Below are positions 1 through 5,534 of a DNA stretch of 6,994 nucleotides, in pieces. The stretch spans positions 1-6,994 of the forward strand of contig CALLYN010000995.1 in the NCBI GenBank assembly GCA_937858455.1, read 5' to 3'. Source of the stretch: an uncultured Kouleothrix sp. Lineage in GTDB: Bacteria; Chloroflexota; Chloroflexia; Chloroflexales; Roseiflexaceae. The stretch's first letter is position 1, and each line of letters opens with the position of its first letter. The position numbers and the translations under genes were made by a program. The notes under the pieces are model-generated. The model was not told the DNA's origin and made no database searches. It saw only the letters and a list, made by a program, of their open reading frames with translations.

Positions 1-4
1 ATAC

Positions 5-27
5 TTGGAGGGACTTCGTCCCTCCAA
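5..27 (-). terminator. Perfect inverted repeat after the MCP gene, possible terminator
   Basis: TTGGAGGGAC at 5-14 and GTCCCTCCAA at 18-27 form a perfect 10-bp stem with a 3-nt loop. It begins 22 bases past the MCP stop codon, where a terminator of the chemosensory operon would sit. On the minus strand only four bases (GTAT) are visible after the stem before the window ends, so a T-tract cannot be confirmed. On the plus strand the stem is followed by ACCACCCTTTTC, which is not a proper U-tract. It may be an intrinsic terminator, a transcript-end stabiliser, or one copy of a dispersed intergenic palindrome. Confidence 0.5.
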
Positions 28-49
28 ACCACCCTTTTCAAACAACTTC

Positions 50-1627
50 TTAGGGTCGGCTATTACTCCGCCCGGCGATGCTCGACATGCGCCGGTCGAG
101 CGCGTCCATCTCGGCTTTAAACGCGGGCGTATGAGCTTCGTCGTACACCAGGCCGTGCAGGCGCTCGGCGATTGCGGTAAGCATCTGGGCCGAGTCGGCC
201 ATCTGGCGCGAGCCGGCGGCGGTCTGGCGGGCCACATCGGCGATCTCGCGCATGGTCTCGACCACCTGCTCGCTGGCGCTCTGCTGCTGGGCGGTGGCCA
301 GGCTGATCTCGGCGCTGCTCTGGGCGGTGCGCTCGGCCACCAGCACGATCGCATTCATCACCTCGCCGGCGCTGTGGGCTAGCTCAACGCCATGCTCAAC
401 CTCTTTGCCGCCTTCTTCAGCCGCCAGCACAGCCGAATTGGTAGCCTGCTGGATCTCGGCGATCACGCCCTTGACCTCTTTGGCGGCCGCGAGCGCGCGG
501 TTGGCCAGGCTCTTCACCTCGGCGGCCACCACCGCAAAGCGGCGCCCGTGCTCGCCGGCGCCGGCCGCCTCGATCGCCGCGTTGAGCGCGAGCAGGTGGG
601 TTTCGTCCGACAGGTCGTTGATCAGGTCGATGATCTCGCCGATCTGCTGCGAGCGCTCGCCCAGGTTGAGCACGCGCGACGAGACATCCTGCATGCGGCC
701 GCGGATGCGCTCCATGGCCTGAATGCTGTTGTCGACCGCGTCCTGGCCCTCGCTCAAGTTTTCGAGCGTTTGGCGCGAGGCCTCGGCCACTTGCTCGGCG
801 GCGATGGCGATCTGGCGCGCGGTCGAGCCCAGCTCTTCGATGGTGGTGCTGACTTGCGAGACCGCGCTGGCCTGCTCGGTGGCGCCGCTGGCCTGCTGGT
901 GCGAAGCGGCCAGCAGCTCGGCGGCGGCGGTCGAAAGCTCGCTGCCTAGCTCGATCTGCTGAATATTCTTTTCGAGCAGCTTCTGGTTTGTGTCGAACAG
1001 CGCCTCGGCCTGCGCGCCGGCCTGGCTAATAAAGTGGCTGGTGCTGCTGGCCCACACCAGCGCCAGGTAGGCCAGCAAGCCGCCGATCGAGCCGAACGTC
1101 AGCAGGGTGATAATCACGCGGCCGGTGCCGTGCAGGTCGATCACCGGCAGCAGCAGCTCGGTGCTCTGCAGAATAGCCAGGCCGATGTAGCATAGCAGGG
1201 CAACTAGGAACAGGCGAATACTATCTTGCGTGCGGCCGAACAGCCCGGCGGCCATGATCGGCACGAAATACAGCACAAAGATCGGGCTGGCGACGCCGCC
1301 GACCAGGTAGATCGCCACGGTGACATAGAACACGGCCGAGTACAGAAACAGGTTGGTGGCCAGGCGATAGCGGCGCCCGCGCAGCAGCCCGAGTGTCGCG
1401 AGCGTAATGCTGAGGGCCAGCAGCAGCGATAGCATCACCACAAATGCCAGGCGCTGGCCCGGCAGCGCGCCCAGCAGATTGAGCCCCAGCAGCGTACAGC
1501 TGCCGGCGGCCGCGATCGTGCCGAAGCTGATGGCGAAGCGGCCGAGCAGCCGGCTGCGCTCGCCTTCGTCGTTGTAGATATCGACGATGGTTCGGCCGAG
1601 GCGATTGGGATCAGGCGCCTGAGACAT
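50..1627 (-). CDS. Methyl-accepting chemotaxis protein, six-TM, no periplasmic domain
   Basis: This is a 525-aa chemoreceptor that would pass a signal to a CheA kinase through CheW. After a short cytoplasmic N-terminus, six hydrophobic segments lie at about residues 31-53, 60-82, 91-110, 114-130, 136-158 and 171-193, with only short loops between them, so there is no room for a periplasmic sensor domain. A long helical signalling domain follows (about 200-493). Its hairpin tip, at 341-369, contains THLLALNAAIEAAGAGEHG and then RRFAVVAAE. The tip differs from E. coli Tsr: ETH replaces QTN, and Gly356 replaces the Arg of AARAGE, a trimer-contact residue (Tsr R388). There is no C-terminal pentapeptide for CheR/CheB docking. 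The ATG start overlaps the upstream CheW-like gene by 17 nt, and only a weak AAGG lies about 11 nt upstream, which suggests coupled translation. Membership of the MCP family is certain. The ligand is unknown; the membrane module itself, or a partner, may do the sensing. Confidence 0.95.
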   Translation of the reverse strand: MSQAPDPNRLGRTIVDIYNDEGERSRLLGRFAISFGTIAAAGSCTLLGLNLLGALPGQRLAFVVMLSLLLALSITLATLGLLRGRRYRLATNLFLYSAVFYVTVAIYLVGGVASPIFVLYFVPIMAAGLFGRTQDSIRLFLVALLCYIGLAILQSTELLLPVIDLHGTGRVIITLLTFGSIGGLLAYLALVWASSTSHFISQAGAQAEALFDTNQKLLEKNIQQIELGSELSTAAAELLAASHQQASGATEQASAVSQVSTTIEELGSTARQIAIAAEQVAEASRQTLENLSEGQDAVDNSIQAMERIRGRMQDVSSRVLNLGERSQQIGEIIDLINDLSDETHLLALNAAIEAAGAGEHGRRFAVVAAEVKSLANRALAAAKEVKGVIAEIQQATNSAVLAAEEGGKEVEHGVELAHSAGEVMNAIVLVAERTAQSSAEISLATAQQQSASEQVVETMREIADVARQTAAGSRQMADSAQMLTAIAERLHGLVYDEAHTPAFKAEMDALDRRMSSIAGRSNSRP

Positions 1628-2069
1628 AAGCAGTGTTGCCTTTTCGATCAGGGCTGGCTGGTGCCGCCAGCATTACGCTGCGGGCCACCGCACGCACATC
1701 GATCAGCACGACGGGCTGTGCTTCCAGCACCAGCGCGCCGGTGGCCCAGGGTTGGCGCAGGCGCTCGCGCAGCAGCGCGGGCAGCGGCACGGCGCTCGCG
1801 TGCTCGATAAACGTCTCGATTGCGTCGACCAGCAGCGCGACATAGCGGCGGCGCAGCGGCACCATCAGCGCCTGGCGGCGCTGCAGCGCGCCGGTGTCGG
1901 CGTGGCCGAGCAGCGGGCCAAGCTCGGCCGCGAGGCAGGGCTGGCCGTAGAAGCCGCTATGATCAAGAACGCGCGGATCGGCCAGCATTTTCATGCCTGC
2001 GAGGTCGGCGTGGCGAACAGCGTAGCGATGGCGGGCCGTGCGTACGATCAGCAGCATATCGGCGTTCAT
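1611..2069 (-). CDS. Divergent CheW-like protein
   Basis: This 152-aa soluble protein is the middle gene of the minus-strand chemosensory operon. It is assigned to the CheW-like fold by weak sequence resemblance and by context. It has a short beta-rich N-terminus (LLIVRTARHRYAVRHADL, 6-23), a central GQPCLAAELGPLLG (42-55) where CheW normally has its G.xNLRG..xPV.DL segment, a second beta-rich stretch (about 68-84), and a closing LVLEAQPVVLIDVRAV (113-128), a typical end for this fold. The central Asn-x-Arg-Gly signature of CheW is absent, so contact with CheA or the receptor may differ or be lost. ATG at 2069 is chosen because GGGAG sits 6 nt upstream; Met5 is an alternative without that support. 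The gene lies 3 nt after the canonical CheW gene and overlaps the MCP start by 17 nt. It could be a dedicated adaptor for this MCP or a degenerate duplicate of its neighbour. Confidence 0.75.
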   Translation of the reverse strand: MNADMLLIVRTARHRYAVRHADLAGMKMLADPRVLDHSGFYGQPCLAAELGPLLGHADTGALQRRQALMVPLRRRYVALLVDAIETFIEHASAVPLPALLRERLRQPWATGALVLEAQPVVLIDVRAVARSVMLAAPASPDRKGNTAYVSGA

Positions 2070-2072
2070 TGG

Positions 2073-2540
2073 CTACTCCCATGCCCTCAGCCCGGCGATC
2101 AGCTCGTCGAGATCGAGCAGTGCGACCGGCTGCTGCTCGAACGTGGCCAGGCCGCGGAGAAAGCGGGCGCGGGCGGGGTCGAGCGCGGGCGGGGGCGGCT
2201 CGAGCGCTGCGGGCGGCAGCGCGGCGAGATCGAGCACCGCCTCGACCAGCAGGGCCATGTCGATCTCCTGGTGGCTCAGCATCACCAGGCGCGTGGCACG
2301 CGAGGCCGGCGGCGCGCTCAGGCCCAGCAGCGGGTAGATGTCGACCACCGGCACAACGACGCCGCGCTGGTTCAAGATGCCCGGCAGCGTTGCGGGCGCG
2401 CCAGGCACCGGGGTATAGTCGCGATAGCGAATCACCTCGCGCACGCAGGCCGATGGCAGCGCGTAGACTTCGCCGGCGAGCCGGAACAGCAGCACATCGA
2501 GCTGCGGAGCGGTTGAGTTATCGGGGGCAGATGCGACCAC
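2073..2540 (-). CDS. cheW: CheW chemotaxis coupling protein
   Basis: This 155-aa cytoplasmic adaptor would link chemoreceptors to the CheA kinase. The CheW domain runs from about residue 14 to 150. LDVLLFRLAGEVYALP (14-29) is the opening strand pair, VREVIRYRDYTPVPGAP (33-49) follows, and GILNQRGVVVPVVDIYPLLG (54-73) is the hallmark segment, with Arg59 matching the NLRG arginine of E. coli CheW. RLVMLSHQEIDMALLVEAV (84-102) and VALLDLDELI (139-148) complete the fold. A proline-rich loop (PPAALEPPPPALDP, 109-122) is a small oddity. The start is GTG at 2540, with AGG five bases upstream; the coding sequence begins right at the divergent intergenic region. It is the first gene of a three-gene minus-strand operon with a CheW-like gene and an MCP, which suggests a receptor-specific signalling unit. 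No CheA is in view. Assignment to the family is firm. Confidence 0.95.
   Translation of the reverse strand: MVASAPDNSTAPQLDVLLFRLAGEVYALPSACVREVIRYRDYTPVPGAPATLPGILNQRGVVVPVVDIYPLLGLSAPPASRATRLVMLSHQEIDMALLVEAVLDLAALPPAALEPPPPALDPARARFLRGLATFEQQPVALLDLDELIAGLRAWE
2076..2080 (-). promoter_or_regulatory. Ribosome binding site fixing the start of the CheW-like gene
   Basis: On the minus strand this reads GGGAG, immediately followed by the TAG stop of cheW and then, 6 nt downstream of the GGGAG, the ATG at 2069. The site lies within the last codons of cheW, so ribosomes finishing cheW would be placed to reinitiate. Confidence 0.6.
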
Positions 2541-2592
2541 AGAGACCTACGCTTTGTCAGGTGCGGATAGCATGCTTTATCGAACCTAACGC

Positions 2593-2622
2593 AGCATACT
2601 ACGGAAGCGCTGCGCTGGTCAA
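2593..2622 (-). promoter_or_regulatory. Candidate sigma-70-type promoter for the chemosensory operon
   Basis: Read on the minus strand: TTGACC (2622-2617), an 18-bp spacer, then TATGCT (2598-2593). The -35 matches the consensus at 5 of 6 bases and the -10 at 4 of 6. Transcription would begin near 2586, giving a leader of about 46 nt before the GTG of cheW. It is placed correctly, but the -10 is only fair, so this remains a candidate. Confidence 0.4.
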
Positions 2623-2783
2623 GCCATCGGCTGGTACTCCGGGTATACACCTGCGCAGTACTCTTGTTCGCCGCTGTACGACAAGCCCATGTATTCAAGT
2701 CATCGGCCGCTGGAAGCCACGCCTGGCCACGATCGCAGCGCCGGCGGCGAGCGGCAGTGGAGCAGCGCGGCGGGGCTAGGCAT

Positions 2784-2812
2784 TTGACGCGCCGGGTAGT
2801 ATCTTCTATCAT
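2784..2812 (+). promoter_or_regulatory. Probable sigma-70-type promoter for the glycan operon
   Basis: TTGACG (2784-2789), a 17-bp spacer and TATCAT (2807-2812) each differ from the consensus at one position, and the spacing is ideal. Transcription would start around 2819, leaving a leader of about 34 nt before the ATG at 2853. This excludes the upstream in-frame ATGs at 2664 and 2811, because the second lies inside the -10 box and the first is upstream of the promoter. Confidence 0.65.
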
Positions 2813-2854
2813 GCGGGCGCTCAGACAGCCTTCCAAGCCAAAGGCGGGTAGTAT
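2793..2854 (+). repeat. Direct repeat CGGGTAGTAT in promoter spacer and at start codon
   Basis: CGGGTAGTAT occurs at 2793-2802, between the -35 and -10 boxes, and again at 2845-2854, running into the ATG of rmlD. The two copies are 52 bp apart, about five helical turns. A related inverted copy, GTAGTATGC on the minus strand (2602-2594), overlaps the opposing -10 candidate. This could be a regulator site, or chance in a short region. Confidence 0.4.
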
Positions 2855-3686
2855 GCGGATCGCAATCACCGGCGCGAATGGCCAGCTTGGCCGGGCGCTG
2901 CAGGCCCGGCTGGGCCGTGAGCACGAGCTGATCGCGCTGGGCCACGGCGAGCTGGAGCTCGGCCGTCCCGAGTGTGTCGCGCAGCTGGTGGCCACCGGCG
3001 CCGAGCTGGTGCTACACCCGGCGGCCTACACTAATGTCGACGGCTGCGCGCGCGACCCCGAGCTGGCCCACCGGGTGAATGGCTTAGGGACGCGCTATGT
3101 GGCGCTGGCCTGCCGGCAGCTTGGCGCGCCGCTGGTGTATGTTAGCACCAACGAGGTATTCGACGGCGCGGCGTCGGCGCCGTACTTTGAGTACGACCAG
3201 GCACGGCCGATCAATGCCTATGGGCGCTCGAAGTGGGCCGGCGAGCAGGCGGTGCGCGAGCTGCTCGATCGCTTTTATATCGTGCGGGTTGCGTGGCTGT
3301 TTGGCGGCGAGCGCAATTTCGTGCGAACGATCTTGCGGCTGGCAGCCGAGCGCGATGAGCTGGCGGTGGTGGCCGACGAGATCGGCAGCCCGACGCATGC
3401 CGGCGATGTAGCTGCGGCGGTGGAGCAGCTGATTGCCACGCCGTACTATGGCACCTACCACCTGGTGAACGCAGGCGCCTGCTCGCGCTACGAGTTCGCG
3501 GCCGAGATCGTGCGGCAGGCCGGGAACACGCGCACAGCGCTACGGCCGATCACGCTGGCCGAGTACAAGCGCGACAGCACGGTGCCGCCGTATACGCCGC
3601 TGCGCAACCTGGCCGCCGCCGCGCTGGGCATCGAGCTACGCCCATGGCAAGCCGCAGTAGCCGAGTATATCGGCAGCGTGCAATAG
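2853..3686 (+). CDS. rmlD: dTDP-4-dehydrorhamnose reductase (RmlD/RfbD family)
   Basis: This 277-aa cytoplasmic short-chain dehydrogenase would carry out the last step of dTDP-L-rhamnose synthesis, the NAD(P)H-dependent reduction of dTDP-4-dehydro-L-rhamnose. The Rossmann glycine motif GANGQLG is at 7-13, and HPAAYTNVDGCARDPE (55-70) is the conserved cofactor-side segment. The catalytic triad is seen as Ser98/Thr99 in VSTNEVFDG, with Tyr123 and Lys127 in YGRSK. EIGSPTHAGDVA (176-187) is the usual substrate-side motif, and the length is normal for the family. One small variation is STNEVFDG where many family members have STDYVFDG. The ATG at 2853 is chosen because MRIAITGANG begins the fold directly and the promoter lies just upstream; a GGCGGG sits about 4 nt before the start. 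rmlA, rmlB and rmlC are not in the window. It is the first gene of the plus-strand operon. An alternative is a related sugar-nucleotide reductase with a different product. Confidence 0.9.
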   Translation: MRIAITGANGQLGRALQARLGREHELIALGHGELELGRPECVAQLVATGAELVLHPAAYTNVDGCARDPELAHRVNGLGTRYVALACRQLGAPLVYVSTNEVFDGAASAPYFEYDQARPINAYGRSKWAGEQAVRELLDRFYIVRVAWLFGGERNFVRTILRLAAERDELAVVADEIGSPTHAGDVAAAVEQLIATPYYGTYHLVNAGACSRYEFAAEIVRQAGNTRTALRPITLAEYKRDSTVPPYTPLRNLAAAALGIELRPWQAAVAEYIGSVQ

Positions 3687-3745
3687 CCTGGCGACGGCCT
3701 GAAATGAAGCGCCGGCCGCGAAACCGCGAACGGCCTACTGAAACC

Positions 3746-4687
3746 ATGATCGACGTCATCATTCCAAACTACAATGGTGCGAAGCACCTGCCGACGTGCC
3801 TGAACGCGCTGCGGCGCCAGACCCGCCGCGACTTTTGCGTGGTGGTGGTGGACGATGGTTCGACCGACGACTCGTGCGAGCTGTTGCGGCGCGGCTACCC
3901 CGAGGCGCAGGTGATCGTGCAGCCGCGCAATCGCGGCTTTGCGGCGGCGGTGAATGCCGGGTTCGAGGCGACCGGCGGCGAGTACGTGGTGCTGCTGAAC
4001 AACGACACCGAGGCGCACCCGCGCTGGCTCGAGCAGCTGGTAGGCGCGCTCGAGCGCTTCCCGTCGTACGCATTCGCGGCCAGCAAGCTTATGCTGTTCG
4101 ATCAGCGCGACCACCTGCACTCGGCGGGCGATTTCTATGGCGCGAACGGCGTGCCGGGCAGCCGCGGGGTATGGCAGCACGACGCGGCGGCATACAATGT
4201 GATGCAAGAGGTATTCGGCCCGTGCGCAGGCGCGGCGGCGTACCGGCGCTCGGCGCTCGAGGCGCTGAGCGAGCGCGGCCAAGTCTTCGACGAAGACCTG
4301 GTGATGTACTGCGAGGATGTCGACCTGAACCTGCGCGCGCGGCTGCGCGGCCTGCGCACCCTGTACGTGCCGCAGGCGGTGGTGTACCACCGGCTTAGCG
4401 CCACTGGCGGGGGCAAGCTGGCGAGCTACTACTGCGGGCGCAACTTCATCCTGGTGTGGGCTAAGAACATGCCGGCCGCACTGGTGCGCAAGCACCTGGC
4501 AGCGTTTGTGCGCGCCCAGCTGAGCTTCACGCTCGCGGCGCTGTGGCATGTGCGCGAAGAGGCCGCGCGCGCGCGGCTGCGCGGCCAGGCAGCCGGCTTG
4601 CTGGCGCTGCCGCGCTTTGTGCGCAAGCGCCGGCAACGCTTCTCTCGCTCGGCCGCGCCGGCGCTGGCGCCGACGCTGACATTGTAA
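3746..4687 (+). CDS. Glycosyltransferase family 2, WbbL/rhamnosyltransferase-like
   Basis: This 313-aa GT-A-fold enzyme would transfer a sugar from a nucleotide donor to a growing surface glycan at the inner face of the membrane. Motifs run in the expected order: IDVIIPNYNG (2-11), VVVDDGSTDDS (33-43) for nucleotide binding, NRGFAAAVNAGF (62-73), LLNNDTEAHPRWL (83-95) with the metal-site NND, and FGPCAGAAAYRRSALE (157-172). FDEDLVMYCEDVDLNLRARL (181-200) is the acceptor/catalytic signature of the WbbL-type subgroup, followed by YVPQAVVYHRLSAT (207-220). The basic, amphipathic C-terminus (about 228-300) probably rests on the membrane. The downstream ATG at 3746 is chosen because the fold begins there. 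An ATG at 3704 would add 14 mostly basic or polar residues, and neither has a clear ribosome binding site. Its place 59 nt after rmlD makes dTDP-rhamnose a plausible donor, but the donor cannot be read from sequence. Confidence 0.88.
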   Translation: MIDVIIPNYNGAKHLPTCLNALRRQTRRDFCVVVVDDGSTDDSCELLRRGYPEAQVIVQPRNRGFAAAVNAGFEATGGEYVVLLNNDTEAHPRWLEQLVGALERFPSYAFAASKLMLFDQRDHLHSAGDFYGANGVPGSRGVWQHDAAAYNVMQEVFGPCAGAAAYRRSALEALSERGQVFDEDLVMYCEDVDLNLRARLRGLRTLYVPQAVVYHRLSATGGGKLASYYCGRNFILVWAKNMPAALVRKHLAAFVRAQLSFTLAALWHVREEAARARLRGQAAGLLALPRFVRKRRQRFSRSAAPALAPTLTL

Positions 4688-4691
4688 GGAG
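4686..4691 (+). promoter_or_regulatory. Ribosome binding site deciding a GTG start
   Basis: AAGGAG overlaps the TAA stop of the upstream glycosyltransferase gene (TAAGGAG) and lies 6 nt before the GTG at 4698. It is the clearest Shine-Dalgarno sequence in the window; it supports the GTG start and implies coupled translation of the two glycosyltransferases. Confidence 0.75.
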
Positions 4692-4697
4692 TGCATT

Positions 4698-5522
4698 GTG
4701 AGCCTTCCGCCTGATGCGCCGCTGCTCTCGGTAGTGGTACCGGCCTACAACGAAGAGGCGCGCCTGCCCGATACCCTGGCGCAGATACTCGCGTACCTCG
4801 AGCGGCAGAGCTACGCCTCGGAGGTGCTGGTGGCCGACGACGGCAGCACCGACGGCACGGCCGCGCTGGTCGAGCGGATGGCGCGCAACCACCCGTGCCT
4901 GCGGCTGCTCTCGCTCGATCATCGCGGCAAAGGCTTTGCGGTGCGGGCGGGGGCGCTGGCGGCCACCGGCGAATACCTGCTGCTGTGCGACGCCGACCTG
5001 GCGGTGCCGATCGAAGAGTGGCCCAAGCTGCACGAGTGGCTCAATCGCGGCTACGACGTGGCCATCGGCTCGCGCGAGGGCCTGGGCGCGCGCCGGCTGG
5101 GCGAGCCATGGTATCGGCACCTGATGGGCCGGGTGTTCAACCTGATCGTGCGGGTGGTGGCGATTGGCGGCATCCAGGATACGCAGTGCGGGTTCAAGGC
5201 GCTGCGCGGCCTCGTGGCGCGCGATCTGTTCGGGCGCGTGCAGATCTACGGCGAGCACGCCCCGCGCGTGCAGGGCGCCGCCGTCACGGCGTACGATGTC
5301 GAGCTGCTGTTTCTGGCGCGGCGGCAGGGCTACCCGATCGCCGAGGTGCCGGTGATCTGGCGCTATGGCACCGAGACCAAGGTAAACCCGCTGCGCGACT
5401 CGTGGCGCAATTTGCTCGACGTGCTGCGGGTGCGCTGGTATGCGCTACGCGGCAGGTACGCGCACCATCACGCGGCTTCGCCCATGGCTGCGGTTGAAAA
5501 GACGGCCCAGCGCGGCGGCTGA
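4698..5522 (+). CDS. Glycosyltransferase family 2, polyprenyl/dolichyl-phosphate glucosyltransferase-like
   Basis: This 274-aa enzyme resembles the dolichyl-phosphate beta-glucosyltransferase (Alg5-type, DPG synthase) branch of GT2, which moves a hexose from a nucleotide sugar to a polyprenyl-phosphate carrier. Visible motifs are LSVVVPAYNEEARLPDTL (10-27), VLVADDGSTDGT (43-54), HRGKGFAVRAGALAATGEY (75-93), CDADLAVPIEEWPKL (97-111) with the DAD metal site, and IGSREGLGARRLGEPW (123-138). GRVFNLIVRVV (144-154) with IQDTQCGFKAL (159-169), and YDVELLFLARRQGYPIAEVP (199-218), complete the series. These match the subgroup closely. Unlike eukaryotic Alg5, it has no N-terminal membrane anchor; the hydrophobic stretch at 147-158 is short. 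It starts at GTG after a strong AAGGAG, 10 nt downstream of the preceding gene. A lipid-linked hexose would serve as donor for glycosylation outside the cell. Whether the sugar is glucose or mannose is not certain. Confidence 0.87.
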   Translation: MSLPPDAPLLSVVVPAYNEEARLPDTLAQILAYLERQSYASEVLVADDGSTDGTAALVERMARNHPCLRLLSLDHRGKGFAVRAGALAATGEYLLLCDADLAVPIEEWPKLHEWLNRGYDVAIGSREGLGARRLGEPWYRHLMGRVFNLIVRVVAIGGIQDTQCGFKALRGLVARDLFGRVQIYGEHAPRVQGAAVTAYDVELLFLARRQGYPIAEVPVIWRYGTETKVNPLRDSWRNLLDVLRVRWYALRGRYAHHHAASPMAAVEKTAQRGG

Positions 5523-5534
5523 AAGCGAGAGGCA

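Larger units (their letters stand above)
2541..2852. other. Divergent intergenic region
   Basis: This 312-bp stretch separates the minus-strand chemosensory operon from the plus-strand glycan operon. No credible protein-coding gene was found in it: the open frame running into rmlD from 2664 is rich in Arg, Ser and Ala, with no recognisable domain, and is overlapped by the promoter. The part nearest cheW (about 2541-2700) is noticeably less GC-rich than the flanking genes, as expected for a promoter region. It holds one promoter candidate on each strand and short repeats of GTAGTAT. Confidence 0.7.

Noticed and set aside
1752..2516. Plus-strand open frames of 254 and 319 codons opposite the two CheW genes
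   Set aside because: Low-complexity Arg/Ala/Gln-rich translations with no domain, antisense to clear CheW-type proteins.
2664..2852. N-terminal extension of rmlD from an ATG at 2664 or 2811
   Set aside because: The extra residues have no family match, the promoter at 2784-2812 lies inside the extension, and the Rossmann fold starts exactly at the ATG at 2853.
3714..3735. Small hairpin GGCCG ... CGGCC between rmlD and the first glycosyltransferase
   Set aside because: Only a 5-bp stem with a 12-nt loop and no U-tract; expected often in such GC-rich DNA.
3644..3745. Longer first glycosyltransferase starting at 3644 or 3704
   Set aside because: The added residues are basic and outside the family fold; 3644 would overlap rmlD by 43 bp and has no ribosome site. 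The 3704 start cannot be fully excluded.
3488..4696. A 402-codon open frame on the minus strand opposite rmlD and the first glycosyltransferase
   Set aside because: Rich in Arg, Ala, His and Gln with no recognisable domain, and fully antisense to a well-supported glycosyltransferase. It is a by-product of the G/C-ending codons of the real genes.
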